Of a stretch of 64,000 nt of DNA, positions 34,732 to 43,858 are shown one piece after another. Under the pieces are notes generated by a model. That model had not been told where the DNA came from and did not search any database. It saw only the letters and a program-made list of their open reading frames with translations. A program made the translations under genes and the position numbers. Source of the DNA: Plectonema cf. radiosum LEGE 06105 (GTDB lineage: Bacteria; Cyanobacteriota; Cyanobacteriia; Cyanobacteriales; Nostocaceae). The DNA lies in NCBI RefSeq assembly GCF_015207665.1, contig NZ_JADEWL010000017.1:22691-86690 (forward strand), read 5' to 3'. Each line of letters opens with the position of its first letter. The first letter of the stretch is position 1.

Positions 34732-35364
34732 ATGATTCGTTTATTATTAGTTGATGATGAAAATTTAATCCGTCGCGGACTCAAAGCCTTACTAAAATTA
34801 GAAAAAGATTTAGAAATAGTCGGAGAAGCAGATAACGGACAAACTGCAATTGATTCCATTCCCACTTTAAAGCCCGATGTGATTTTAATGGATATTCGGA
34901 TGCCGATAATGGATGGTGTTGCAGCAACAAAAGAAATTACCAAAGCCTTCCCACAAATTAAAATTTTAGTACTTACTACTTTTGCGGATGAAGATTATGT
35001 CACCCAAGCATTACATTATGGTGCTGCGGGATATTTACTTAAAGATACACCTTCTGAAGAGTTAGCTCATGCAATTCGTTCTGTACATAAAGGTTATACC
35101 CAACTAGGACCAGGACTAGGTAAAGTCATGGCTGAAAAACTTCCAGTTTCTAAATCTCCACCACCGGGTTGGGATGAACTTACACCAAGAGAAATCGAAA
35201 TTTTAAAGTTAGTCGCTAAAGGTTCAACTAATCGAGAAATTGCTGAGGCTTTGTATATTACCGAAAAAACCGTCAAAAATTATATGACTCGCATTTTCAA
35301 TCGGTTAGATTTACGCGATCGCACTCAAGCTGCACTCCTCGCTAGTGCGTTTTTTGGTAATTAA
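34732..35364 (+). CDS. NarL/LuxR-type response regulator
   Basis: 210 aa. Receiver domain residues 1-120 with acidic pocket (LVDDENLIRRG), phospho-acceptor D in PDVILMDIRMPIMDG (near residue 53), T/K switch residues (LTTFADEDY, LLKDTPSEE). LuxR HTH residues 145-205 (LTPREIEILKLVAKGSTNRE). Forms a two-component operon with the preceding kinase. Confidence 0.92.
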   Translation: MIRLLLVDDENLIRRGLKALLKLEKDLEIVGEADNGQTAIDSIPTLKPDVILMDIRMPIMDGVAATKEITKAFPQIKILVLTTFADEDYVTQALHYGAAGYLLKDTPSEELAHAIRSVHKGYTQLGPGLGKVMAEKLPVSKSPPPGWDELTPREIEILKLVAKGSTNREIAEALYITEKTVKNYMTRIFNRLDLRDRTQAALLASAFFGN

Positions 35365-35454
35365 AGATGATGAATACAATAAATCAAAAAATTAACTATC
35401 GTTCATGCTTACCTACCACAAAGATAATTGCCCAGGTGATATATTAGATTTACC

Positions 35455-35703
35455 TCATTGGTGGTATAAAAGGTAGCATTTGCTGCAAAGCACTGCGAGA
35501 TTACTCTTAGAATTATTTGATGGATTTCTGTCCCAATGATGGGTCCGTAGAGTGCGTTTCATCCGTTCTGAGCGAGTAAGTTTAGAAGTGTCTTCTCCGG
35601 GGCGTATGCATTGTAAACCGCACTTTTGACACTGCCATTGTACGGATTTTTTAACTGATGTAGAGATGTCCGTCCAATCGTCTGGGTACGGGTTAAACGA
35701 CAT
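35455..35703 (-). CDS. Small HNH endonuclease-like protein
   Basis: 82 aa with CQKCGLQCIRPG, THHWDRNPSNNSKSNLAVLC and CSKCYLLYH, the core of a zinc-bound HNH nuclease. A longer relative is encoded at 51125 (LQVHHWNRNPADNRISNLAA). Neither lies next to an obvious target gene. Such small HNH proteins are common in cyanobacterial genomes. Confidence 0.75.
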   Translation of the reverse strand: MSFNPYPDDWTDISTSVKKSVQWQCQKCGLQCIRPGEDTSKLTRSERMKRTLRTHHWDRNPSNNSKSNLAVLCSKCYLLYHQ

Positions 35704-35836
35704 TGATATGTTGGAGTTTTAGGACTTAATGGATTTTACCAAGCAGGGATGACGCGAAGCAATGCGGAGCTTGTCACCGTTGCGAAGAGCGTATATCACA
35801 ACGGGAGCCGTCGTTTTTCAAAAATTATCTTCAATC

Positions 35837-36277
35837 TTATGCGCCACCAACCATAAAATCAAAATTACCTTCACCGCTGCTTTCCCTCAATGTTTTCATG
35901 ATTTTTATAGGGTCATCGTGTGGACCATCGACATAGCATGGTTTCCCGTTACGACCACATTCAATACGTATTGTCCCATCCCATTGCCCAATGTGCGATC
36001 AGCCGCACGGCTGCGCCGAACGCGATTTCTCAAAGTCTTTGTGTGGTTTAAATCCTAAACTTTCTGCATATTCGCAAGCACTAAATATCATTCCTTGAGC
36101 GACTTCAAGGGGAACGGGGTGAGGTTCTCCGGGGAATGGATGAAATATTTGCTGTGCTTGATTTTGAATTACTGAACTAACTTCTGATACTTTGACACCT
36201 AGTTTTCGAGCTATTTGTTTGGGTGTTAAATTCAATGCCCGTAAATTCAGGATTTCTTGTTCTTGTGTTGCTGTCAT
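35837..36277 (-). pseudogene. HTH-domain protein interrupted by an in-frame small repeat with stop
   Basis: 146 codons from ATG 36277 to TAA 35837. N-terminal HTH (LNLTPKQIARKLGVKVSEVS), middle EVAQGMIFSACEYAESLGFK and C-terminal HIGQWDGTIRIECGRNGK...GEGNFDFMVGG match a conserved cyanobacterial family. After HKDFEKS about 27 GC-rich bases (near 35996-36022) add RSAQPCG and a TGA. The frame resumes unchanged, so the insertion alone truncates the protein. Confidence 0.72.
35996..36022. repeat. Small dispersed repeat in the HTH gene
   Basis: Contains the palindrome CAGCCG-CA-CGGCTG (36000-36013) and the GCGCCGAACGCGA word. In-frame length with a stop codon. Ends approximate. Confidence 0.6.
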
Positions 36278-36387
36278 AAATTACTGCTTTCCACAAATAA
36301 CCTATGCAGAAATAATAAACCATTGGCTGATGCTCTTCGCCAGGAAGTTATCACTTTGTTCAAAAAATTTCATATGCGAACCCGCAA

Positions 36388-37005
36388 CTATTTAACCGGG
36401 TGGTAAAGTTTATCTTTTTCGTTAAATCGCCACGTATACTTACCCCTATCGCGATTTTTACTCCATTCTCCAAACTCACTCGTTGACAGGGTTGCGTGCT
36501 TTTCTTGCAGCGTTGGGATATTAACGTTAAGTCGCAACGCTAATTTTTGTTCGTCGAGGGCTTCAATTTGAGGTGGTTTCCCGCTTTGGTTGTAGGGATT
36601 GCCCGATGATCTATATTGTCTGCGGTTATTTGATGCAATTCCATTACGTTGAATAGCAATCAATGCTCCTTCTAACTGTGCTACCCTCCGATTGAGTGCT
36701 TCTAGTTTTTCTTCAGTACGTTCCTCGGAAGCATTGCTTTGTGAGGAGGGTTTGTTACCTTGCTTGTTGATGTTTTGCGCCAGTTGGTGTAACTGTTCCT
36801 CTACTTTTTGCAAGCGAACTTCTGTACATACCTCTACACCCGGTATATCTCCTAATTCGTGGAGCAACCCCCGGATTACTATATCCGTGGCGGTTTTGCC
36901 CGGTTGTGGAGAAGCTTTTTTGCGTAGTGCTTCTGCCAAAGGTTTGGGCAATTTGAAATTCATTGACTCGCGTTCAACTCGCGTCATGTCTACACCCAGG
37001 TACAT
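36388..37005 (-). CDS. RHH-type DNA-binding protein with coiled coil
   Basis: 205 aa from ATG 37005 (MYLGVDMTRVERESMNFKLP); a further 15 codons upstream are possible. Residues 10-50 fit a ribbon-helix-helix domain (MNFKLPKPLAEALRKKASPQ). Residues 60-125 form a coiled coil (VRLQKVEEQLHQLAQN and EERTEEKLEALNRRVAQLEG). The C-terminus has GKYTWRFNEKDKLYHP. Similar proteins on cyanobacterial plasmids may serve in plasmid maintenance; specific role unknown. It starts 52 bp from the end of the chimera gene. Confidence 0.65.
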   Translation of the reverse strand: MYLGVDMTRVERESMNFKLPKPLAEALRKKASPQPGKTATDIVIRGLLHELGDIPGVEVCTEVRLQKVEEQLHQLAQNINKQGNKPSSQSNASEERTEEKLEALNRRVAQLEGALIAIQRNGIASNNRRQYRSSGNPYNQSGKPPQIEALDEQKLALRLNVNIPTLQEKHATLSTSEFGEWSKNRDRGKYTWRFNEKDKLYHPVK

Positions 37006-37056
37006 ACCGTATATATATAGCTTACAACGTAGTGGGGTACGAGGGAGCAATTAACT

Positions 37057-38172
37057 TTACTCCGTTTGGGTGAAGTGGGTAAGAATGCAACAGTCAAGAT
37101 TGGCTTTGGTTTGTTGGTATTGTTGTTGTATGGTCTCAATAGTTTTGAAAAAAGATTCTATTCGATGAACAATTTCCAGTTGCTCATCTTCTGAAATAAG
37201 AGGAATTTTAATTTTACGAAGACCTGAAAGCGGAACAGTTAATTGAGCAGTTCCGGTTGCTACTTCAGTTGCTTGCTTGAAAATAAAGTTTGATTTTAGA
37301 GCATATAAAATATATTTACTATTGATAAAATCACTCAATTTAAATAGTGCAATATGTCTTTGAAAACAAAATTTTTCTTCCGTATCTACAATGACCGGAA
37401 TTCCATAAGAACCAACAACTGAATATAAAATATCTCTTTTTTTAGGTTTTCTATGCTCTGGAATTGAACGATAATATTCTTCTGGTACATATCTTATATT
37501 ACTAAAATCTAATTTGCCTTTAGTAATATTTGAAATTACTAAGAATGGGATACCATAATTAGCTTTAGGCGGAGCTTGATGGTCGCCATCCGTAATTGAA
37601 TTACAAATACTTGATAAACTGACCCATTTCCAATTATTCGGTATTTTAAATGGGTCAGGAAGATTGCTTTCTATTTTTTTTGTTTTAAATTTGTGTATTT
37701 TTCCTCGAATCTTCTCCAGCAAAACTGAAGCAGGTTCCACATCGGGATTATTCTCGCGCCAATCAGCAGTCAAGTCGCCACGGAATGCAGCAGCGAGGAC
37801 AGATTGACGGAATTGGTCTAATAATTGCGGTATTGCGTCAATTGCTTCTTTTACCCGTTGGCTTCTCCTTTGTAGCGCTTCGATTTTCCTTACTATCCGC
37901 TTTTGTTCGTTGAGTGGTGGGAAAGGGATTTTTAGTTGCTGTAAAACTTCATCATCAAAAGGTAACGATACAAAAGTATTTAGAAATGCGGATTGTAAAG
38001 CTAAGGTGCGTTCGGGATTATTGCTTCTCATTGCACCATAAAATAGTTCAGCTTTAACCACCGAACACACAGCAATATCTTGTGGTGACAGCGATTGTAA
38101 TCTTCTTCGCACACCAGACATAGGGCGATTTAGATAAACAATACAAGCGTTAGTATCTAATAGATAAATCAC
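37057..38172 (-). CDS. PIN toxin-HsdS chimera
   Basis: 371 aa in one open frame. Residues 1-74 are the N-terminal part of a VapC-like PIN domain (MIYLLDTNACIVYLNRP, then FVSLPFDDE). From about residue 75 the sequence is the second half of a type I R-M specificity subunit: conserved helix IPFPPLNEQKRIVRKIEAL, a target-recognition domain (NNWKWVSLSSICNSITDGDH...) and the final coiled helix. The PIN part lacks its last acidic residues, and HsdS lacks its first TRD. It overlaps the antitoxin gene by four bases. Probably created by a deletion. A half-HsdS can sometimes dimerise and work with HsdM. Confidence 0.85.
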   Translation of the reverse strand: MIYLLDTNACIVYLNRPMSGVRRRLQSLSPQDIAVCSVVKAELFYGAMRSNNPERTLALQSAFLNTFVSLPFDDEVLQQLKIPFPPLNEQKRIVRKIEALQRRSQRVKEAIDAIPQLLDQFRQSVLAAAFRGDLTADWRENNPDVEPASVLLEKIRGKIHKFKTKKIESNLPDPFKIPNNWKWVSLSSICNSITDGDHQAPPKANYGIPFLVISNITKGKLDFSNIRYVPEEYYRSIPEHRKPKKRDILYSVVGSYGIPVIVDTEEKFCFQRHIALFKLSDFINSKYILYALKSNFIFKQATEVATGTAQLTVPLSGLRKIKIPLISEDEQLEIVHRIESFFKTIETIQQQYQQTKANLDCCILTHFTQTE

Positions 38173-38417
38173 TCAAGCAATGGCTCCCGTTCTTCAAATT
38201 CACCTTGGGGATATCTTTGAATCGGGTCATCCGCTAAACAACCTGCCGTCTGCTCAAAAAAACCGGGGGGATATCCTAAATCGGATGGTGTTTGTGTTGT
38301 TTCAATTGAGTGATAAATTACCATTACTTCTACTTCTTTATCTTTCATTCCCAAGGGAATATCTAAATGTAAAATGCCATCTGAACCGACACGTTTTTTT
38401 AATTTAATACTTTGCAT
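38169..38417 (-). CDS. Antitoxin-like protein of the truncated PIN gene
   Basis: 82 aa. N-terminal beta strands (SIKLKKRVGSDGILHLDIPL) followed by an acidic C-terminus, typical of small antitoxins next to VapC genes. Stop overlaps the start of the chimera by four bases, so the old toxin-antitoxin coupling is preserved even though the toxin is truncated. Confidence 0.7.
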   Translation of the reverse strand: MQSIKLKKRVGSDGILHLDIPLGMKDKEVEVMVIYHSIETTQTPSDLGYPPGFFEQTAGCLADDPIQRYPQGEFEEREPLLE

Positions 38418-38461
38418 AGTTGATTATCCTAGAATTGAATTAAATGCATTACAATAAAAAA

Positions 38462-38866
38462 TTAATTAAAAATAGAAATTAATTTAATACCTGACACCCT
38501 AAACATCGGCTTAGTCGGCTTCTCCGTCGTGATAAATTCCTCCGTACCGAGTGATAATGCAGCAGCAATATGCAGCGCATCCATAGCAGCTAAACCATAC
38601 TGACAGCCTATATCATAAGCATCTTGTACCACTTTTTCTAAATCCGGAACCCAATAGGTAACAGCACTAAAGAATTCTTCATAGAATTGAGCTTCTTCAG
38701 TTTGCTTGTGATAAATCGCTTTGGGAATTACTTCTAACTTAACAAATTCACTCGACGCAAATTGACGGTTTGAATCTCCTAAAATTTCTAAAGCTTTCTC
38801 GGCAATTCTACCCACACCATCTGTTGCACTTAGTAATACCCCTGAATCAATATATGTTAAAATCAT
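38462..38866 (-). CDS. PIN-domain toxin-like protein
   Basis: 134 aa PIN domain. Acidic residues: D in LTYIDSGVLLSA (residue 7), E in SEFVKLEVIPKA, D in GLAAMDALHIAAAL and E in EEFITTEKPTKPM. Typical VapC-type length. It overlaps the upstream antitoxin gene by four bases, forming a complete pair between hsdS and hsdM. Frame intact. Confidence 0.82.
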   Translation of the reverse strand: MILTYIDSGVLLSATDGVGRIAEKALEILGDSNRQFASSEFVKLEVIPKAIYHKQTEEAQFYEEFFSAVTYWVPDLEKVVQDAYDIGCQYGLAAMDALHIAAALSLGTEEFITTEKPTKPMFRVSGIKLISIFN

Positions 38867-39105
38867 TCTCCTCTACCCTCTAACCCACCTCTACGACTAG
38901 CAAGTTCTTTTGCTATTCCTTCTTCATCTAATAAAGGTTTCCCAGAAGCAACTATTTTGGTACGAATTTGTCGTAAACGTTCTCCCAAAGAAGCTTTTTT
39001 GACAGAATTTTTAACGTAAAGAAATTCGACAAAATCTAAAACTTCCTCCTGTTTTTCTTTGGGTAAAGAACGCCATTTTGCTAATAAATCTTGTTCTGGA
39101 CTCAT
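38863..39105 (-). CDS. DUF2281-type antitoxin
   Basis: 80 aa with the family pattern LLAKWRSLPKEKQEEVLDFV EFL, followed by a flexible charged tail. Such proteins are the usual antitoxins beside cyanobacterial PIN toxins. Lies between hsdM and the toxin on the same strand, 50 bp after hsdM stop. Confidence 0.78.
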   Translation of the reverse strand: MSPEQDLLAKWRSLPKEKQEEVLDFVEFLYVKNSVKKASLGERLRQIRTKIVASGKPLLDEEGIAKELASRRGGLEGRGE

Positions 39106-39155
39106 AATGACAACCTTTCGATCATAATTAAGTTATTTAATAAATGAATTTAACT

Positions 39156-40610
39156 TCATTCTATAACTGCTGCACTATCCTCGGTTTCTTCCCCTTCCAA
39201 TAATGCTGTTAACGCTTCCATTTCTTCCATCGCGGTTTGCAATTTGGTCATAATTTCCGCTGCAATTACATCGGGTTCCGGTAAATCTTCCCCTGACTGC
39301 AAGCTTTCATCCCGCAACCAAGTAATATCAAGGTTTTCTCCCCGTTTGGCGATTTCTTCTCGACTAAAACAGCGATAGCGTCCCGTTTCTCCCGTATCTA
39401 CGCGGTTGCTTCCCCCATTCGCGTCATCTCCGTAAAAGGTTTCAAATTCCTGGAAATGTTCTCTAGTTAAGGGGGTGCGTTTACCAAATGTCGCCATATT
39501 GGTACGCATATCGTAGAACCAAATTTGCTTAGTATTACCTTTTTCTGTAGTTCCCCGTTGGAAGAATAAGACGTTGGTTTTAACACCTTGAGCATAGAAA
39601 ATACCCGTAGGCAATCTGAGAATTGTATGCAAATTGCATTTATCCATCAAATCGGCGCGAATGCTCTTTCCTTGGTTGTCTTCAAACAATACGTTATCCG
39701 GTAAAACCACCGCTGCGCGTCCGGATGGCTTCAGCCCCCGATAAATATGTTGTAAAAATGCTAACTGCTTGTTGGATGTGGGGTAAGTAAAATCATCGCG
39801 AGAAGGTAAACCACCACCTTTTTTAGTTCCAAAGGGCGGATTCGTCAGGATAACATTAGCTGTCTTCAACCGTTGTCCGTCGTTGGAAAGCGTATCACCT
39901 AAACTAACTTCTCCTTCTATCCCGTGTAGCAGCATATTCATCAACAGCAAGCGGTGGGCATCTTGCACCAATTCAATGCCGTAAAATGCCTTTGTACGCT
40001 GGAATTCCTGGAGTTCTGCGGGTAAGTCAAATAATTCGCCGGTGTGCTGTTTGATATATCTATCCGCTGCAATCAAAAATCCACCAGTACCCGCTGCGGG
40101 GTCTTGTATTAGTTCTCCCGGCTGCGGTTTAATTAAATTAACCATACAGTCAATCAAAGGACGCGGTGTAAAATATTGTCCTGCACCGGATTTCTTTTCT
40201 GAAGCGTTTTTTTCTAGAAGTCCTTCGTAAAGGTCGCCCAAACCCTCTTCCTTGGCGGAATACCAGTCCAATTCGTCTATACTTTTAACCAGCTTGTTGA
40301 GAATGCGCGGCTGTTTGAGTGCAGTTTGGGCATTAGCGAAGATTGCTTGTATCCGTGGCGAATTTGTATCGGAACCCAATTTTAACAGCGCGGTGCGGTA
40401 AAAGTTTAATTGTTCGATGCCTTCTAAAGTTACCAAACTTTCCCAGCGATAGCCTTCTGGGATTTGGCTTTCCGTATCCGTTTCCTTCGCCATCTTCAAG
40501 AATAGCAAGTATGTTAACTCTGTCACATAAGCGAGATAAGTAATACCATCATCCCGCAGTACGTGGCAAAGATTCCAGAGTTTTTGGACGATATCAGTAG
40601 TTGCGCTCAA
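39156..40610 (-). CDS. hsdM: Type I restriction-modification methyltransferase subunit
   Basis: 484 aa N6-adenine methyltransferase. SAM motif DPAAGTGGFLIAADRYI near residue 171, catalytic motif IV VILTNPPFGTKKGG near 258, and an N-terminal HsdM_N helical domain (LWNLCHVLRDDGITYLAYVT). Frame and length are normal. It would methylate DNA only with a specificity subunit; the nearby hsdS is truncated and fused to a PIN fragment, and hsdR is deleted internally. Confidence 0.93.
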   Translation of the reverse strand: MSATTDIVQKLWNLCHVLRDDGITYLAYVTELTYLLFLKMAKETDTESQIPEGYRWESLVTLEGIEQLNFYRTALLKLGSDTNSPRIQAIFANAQTALKQPRILNKLVKSIDELDWYSAKEEGLGDLYEGLLEKNASEKKSGAGQYFTPRPLIDCMVNLIKPQPGELIQDPAAGTGGFLIAADRYIKQHTGELFDLPAELQEFQRTKAFYGIELVQDAHRLLLMNMLLHGIEGEVSLGDTLSNDGQRLKTANVILTNPPFGTKKGGGLPSRDDFTYPTSNKQLAFLQHIYRGLKPSGRAAVVLPDNVLFEDNQGKSIRADLMDKCNLHTILRLPTGIFYAQGVKTNVLFFQRGTTEKGNTKQIWFYDMRTNMATFGKRTPLTREHFQEFETFYGDDANGGSNRVDTGETGRYRCFSREEIAKRGENLDITWLRDESLQSGEDLPEPDVIAAEIMTKLQTAMEEMEALTALLEGEETEDSAAVIE

Positions 40611-40861
40611 GGTTAATAATTAATAGTAAGTATATAAATGCTGCTTTGTGATTATAAGCAATTAGGCAGTGTTGTCAAAGTTAGATATTGTGCTGATAAT
40701 AAGCGTAAAGAAGGATAACAACAGATAAAGTTATTTACCTCTTTACCACATTTGTTGCTTATAACTATCAAATTTTGCGACGTTACTTTCATATATAAAT
40801 AAAAATTCAGTATAAAATTTAGAACCAACATAGAAGTAAAATAAAAAGGGAAATAAATGCT

Positions 40862-41134
40862 ATGACAACCAATTTACCTCTAAAATTATCACATTTGCCT
40901 AACAGTCTACCCTTAGATGGTGCCGTCCGCATTGAGTTAGTAGAAGGAGTACCAATCTTTCGTGCTTCTAATTTAGTCCAAGGACGCATTGAAGCATTAT
41001 TAATTAAACAAAAAGAATCAGAACTGACTTCAGAAGAAGTAACAGAATTAGATAAATATGAAGAATTAGACGATTATCTGAGTTTGGTAAATCGGATTGT
41101 TAGAAATACATCTTTAATTCAGAACGAAAGTTAA
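40862..41134 (+). CDS. Small protein paired with an HNH nuclease
   Basis: 90 aa: LDGAVRIELVEGVPIFRASN then a helical acidic C-terminus (EEVTELDKYEELDDYLSLVN RIV). This family commonly precedes HNH genes in cyanobacteria, as it does here (HNH starts 20 bp downstream). It might act as an antitoxin or regulator; unproven. Confidence 0.68.
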   Translation: MTTNLPLKLSHLPNSLPLDGAVRIELVEGVPIFRASNLVQGRIEALLIKQKESELTSEEVTELDKYEELDDYLSLVNRIVRNTSLIQNES

Positions 41135-41153
41135 TTACAAAAAAGACGGAAAC

Positions 41154-41615
41154 TTGTCTGTGAATCGTTACATTAGTGAAGCTACTCAAATCCAAGTAAG
41201 ACAAAGAGCCAAGTTTTTGTGTGAGTATTGTCACGCATCGGAACAATGGCAGTATGTTTCCTTCACTGTAGACCATGTAATTCCTATTTCTAAAGGTGGT
41301 GCTAACTCAATTGAAAATTTAGCTTTGGCGTGTTTTCATTGCAATCGCCAAAAGTCTGATAAAGTTACATCATTTGACGCACAATCGTCATCAGAAGTAC
41401 TTTTATTTAATCCGCGCACTGATAGTTGGCAAGACCATTTTATTTGGTCAATAGATACGCTTTCTATTATTGGTTTAACAGCAACAGGACGCACTACAGT
41501 AACAGTTCTGAAATTTAATCGAGACAGAATTATTAATATTCGTGCTGCTGATAGAGAAATTGGACGGCATCCACCACTAAATGACCCAATTCAAAGTTAC
41601 CCAATTCAAAGTTAA
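41154..41615 (+). CDS. HNH endonuclease
   Basis: 153 aa, start TTG 41154 (GTG 41160 is an alternative). HNH core residues 20-70: FLCEYCHASEQWQYVSFTVD, DHVIPISKGGANSIENLALA and CFHCNRQKSDK. Two CxxC pairs bind zinc; His and Asn of the motif are present. It forms a two-gene unit with the preceding small protein. The plus-strand pair lies between hsdM and hsdR. Confidence 0.85.
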   Translation: MSVNRYISEATQIQVRQRAKFLCEYCHASEQWQYVSFTVDHVIPISKGGANSIENLALACFHCNRQKSDKVTSFDAQSSSEVLLFNPRTDSWQDHFIWSIDTLSIIGLTATGRTTVTVLKFNRDRIINIRAADREIGRHPPLNDPIQSYPIQS

Positions 41616-41635
41616 AGGTTTATCCACCAGCAATA

Positions 41636-43105
41636 TCACCCCATATCTTGCCACAAAGCATCATTAATCTCTATCAAAATCGTTTCCAACTTCCCTTGAA
41701 ACACCTTATCAATCCGGTTAAAACCTCCCTGGGCTTTAAATTCTCCGGTGTTGAATGCTTCCTTATCCACAACGGTTTCTACTTTTAACTGTTTCCCGAT
41801 TCTTTCCAACCATTTACGCTGGGGAGTAGTCCAATTTTGAGCAGCAAGAATTTTATTAATTGCTTTATCTACCCGTTGCGAGTAGGGAATAAGTGCATCA
41901 CCGATAGCTGCTTGGCGAATGAAACCAATGATACTTGCAGCAATATCTTGATTAGTAAAATGCCGCCATGCTTCTTGCAAATAAGTTTCCTTGTATCCGG
42001 CTTGGTCTAATAGTAAACGTAATTCCTTCAACTGCGCTCTGGTTAAGTCGCGTGGACGTTGGGTAACAACTATTAAAGCTGGAATTTTATTAATATTCTC
42101 TCGCAAAAATGTCTGAAAGTTCTCTAAGTAATCTTCTGGTTTTTCGGCGTTACCGTAACCTCTTTCTATACTAATAACTTCGTCATCGTGACGGGAAATT
42201 AATATCGGTTGTCTGCCCCCATCTTTATCATCCAACATTTGAGCGATCGCTTTACGTTGGGCAAACCATTGTTTTACTTCTTGGGGGGAAGCTTGGCGCA
42301 GATGTTCTACCATATCACCTACAGGCATTCCTGCTGCTAGTTCTATATTTTGAGTGTTGGTGTCGCTTAAATGGTGATGTTTGCGCTGTAGTTTGGCAAG
42401 CAATTGGTCTATGATTAATTGAGAAGCTGCTGCATCCGATACTTTGTCCAATTCATCTACCAGTTGTGTAAAGGTAATGCTGGGATTGACGACAACTGGT
42501 TTCATCTGATTGAAAGGAGCAATGGCATTATATAAATCAACGGTGTCAAATATCCGAAATACTTCTTTATTAATATCGTCACAGCGTCTGGTAGCGCGTC
42601 CCAGCATTTGTTCGTAGAGGATACGGGAGTTAACGCGGCGGATAAATACTAGGTTACAAATTGGCGGTACGTCGATACCTGTTGTAAGTAAATCTACGGT
42701 AACTGCAATTTTAGGATTGGCTTCGTTTTTGAAGCGTCGTATCAGCTGCAATGGTTTATCGGCATTACCCGTTATTTTGAGTACCGCATCATCATCTACG
42801 CTGCCATATTCCTTCTCCAGGGCTTGTTTGAGTTGGTCTACAACAATATCCGCATGGTCGTTACTAACGCAGAAAATCAGCGTTTTTTCCGGTATTGAAG
42901 GGTCAATTTCTGGCGCTAGGGCTTCGCAGACTACGCTCGCTGCTACCAACTGCGCTAAGAGTTCGCCAAATTGCCGTAGTTTGATTAAACAAGTATTGGG
43001 GTCATCTGCAAAGTACCGTTCTGCCAACGTACCCAACCGCACCAACTGCGAATCGTGTGACGCAAGGAATCCAAAGTTGGCAGATACGGGCTGAGAACTG
43101 GTCAT
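41636..43105 (-). pseudogene. hsdR: Type I restriction subunit with a large internal deletion
   Basis: 489 aa versus about 1,000-1,150 for relatives. Residues 1-55 are the normal HsdR start (FGFLASHDSQLVRLGTLAER). After LAQLVAAS the sequence jumps to the second helicase domain (EKTLIFCVSNDHADIVV, TTGIDVPPICNLVFIRRVNS, QMLGRATRR) and normal C-terminus. The nuclease domain and Walker A/DEAD half are missing. The frame stays open across the join, where a small GC-rich repeat lies. It cannot translocate or cut. Confidence 0.88.
42914..42943. repeat. Small dispersed repeat at the hsdR deletion join
   Basis: GCGAGCGTAGTCTGCGAAGC on the minus strand with palindromic halves. Its words recur in the window's other small repeats. 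It lies exactly at the join between N-terminal and helicase C parts. Confidence 0.6.
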
Positions 43106-43463
43106 AAACAGATGCGGTTTAGGAAAATTATTTAGTTACCTATTTTGTTGCGATGTAGCAAATTATTCTAGTATTTACAATACATTTAAACGATTGATTA
43201 AGACTTATATGGCTTGTAATTGCGTGTTTAAAGTCCATTAGTAACATCTGTATTTAGAGGTAGTGAGTAGTGATGAGTTTGACAGCATAGACGAAGCTTT
43301 GTTTGTAGAATTGTCAGTGTCTTCGCGCTTCACCGGAAGCGCGATGTGGTAAGGCATACGCTACATTGCCATCTGGTTTACAGCGCTTCAAGACTTGAAG
43401 AAACGATGGGGTTGGTGAAGCTGCGGTTTAATATAAATATCGCTCTCCGTAGGAAAAACAACC
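43106..43463. other. Intergenic region
   Basis: No supported gene. Around 43320-43372 is a GC-rich repeat-like stretch (CTTCGCGCTTCACCGGAAGC and GGTAAGGCATACGCTAC) resembling the small repeats. The remaining AT-rich DNA should hold the promoter for the 43464 gene. Confidence 0.5.
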
Positions 43464-43781
43464 ATGACTGATACCAAACCTACTCGCACCGCTCGCCGGG
43501 GAAGAATATTCCCAGAAATTCAGTGGACGGAAGAACAAAAAGCGCAGCGTGAAGCTTCTCGTGAGGCTTTTTACCAGCGTTGCAAACCAATATTTGATAA
43601 AGTTAAATCTGAATTAATTGAAACTCATTACAACTGGTATGTTGCTGTTGAACCGGACAGTGGTGACTATTTTATTGATAAAAATTTAGAAGTAGCTTCC
43701 CATCAATGTCGTGACAAGCATCCTGGTAAAATACATCATAGTTTCCGAATTAATGAAACTGGTGCTTGCGGAACTATATAA
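43464..43781 (+). CDS. Small conserved protein, copy 2
   Basis: 105 aa: TARRGRIFPEIQWTEEQKAQ, RCKPIFDKVKSELIETHYNW, and C-terminal SFRINETGACGTI. It is closely related to the 51629 product and to the gene interrupted by the IsrB element. Unknown function. At 51629 the next gene encodes a retroviral-type aspartic protease; here only the first and last few bases of that gene remain after the stop. Confidence 0.75.
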   Translation: MTDTKPTRTARRGRIFPEIQWTEEQKAQREASREAFYQRCKPIFDKVKSELIETHYNWYVAVEPDSGDYFIDKNLEVASHQCRDKHPGKIHHSFRINETGACGTI

Positions 43782-43858
43782 TGAATTGACGTTGGGATAA
43801 CCCGTATTAAGATTGCAGATTATTTATTATAAAGAATCATTTTTTCACCTCAATAATT

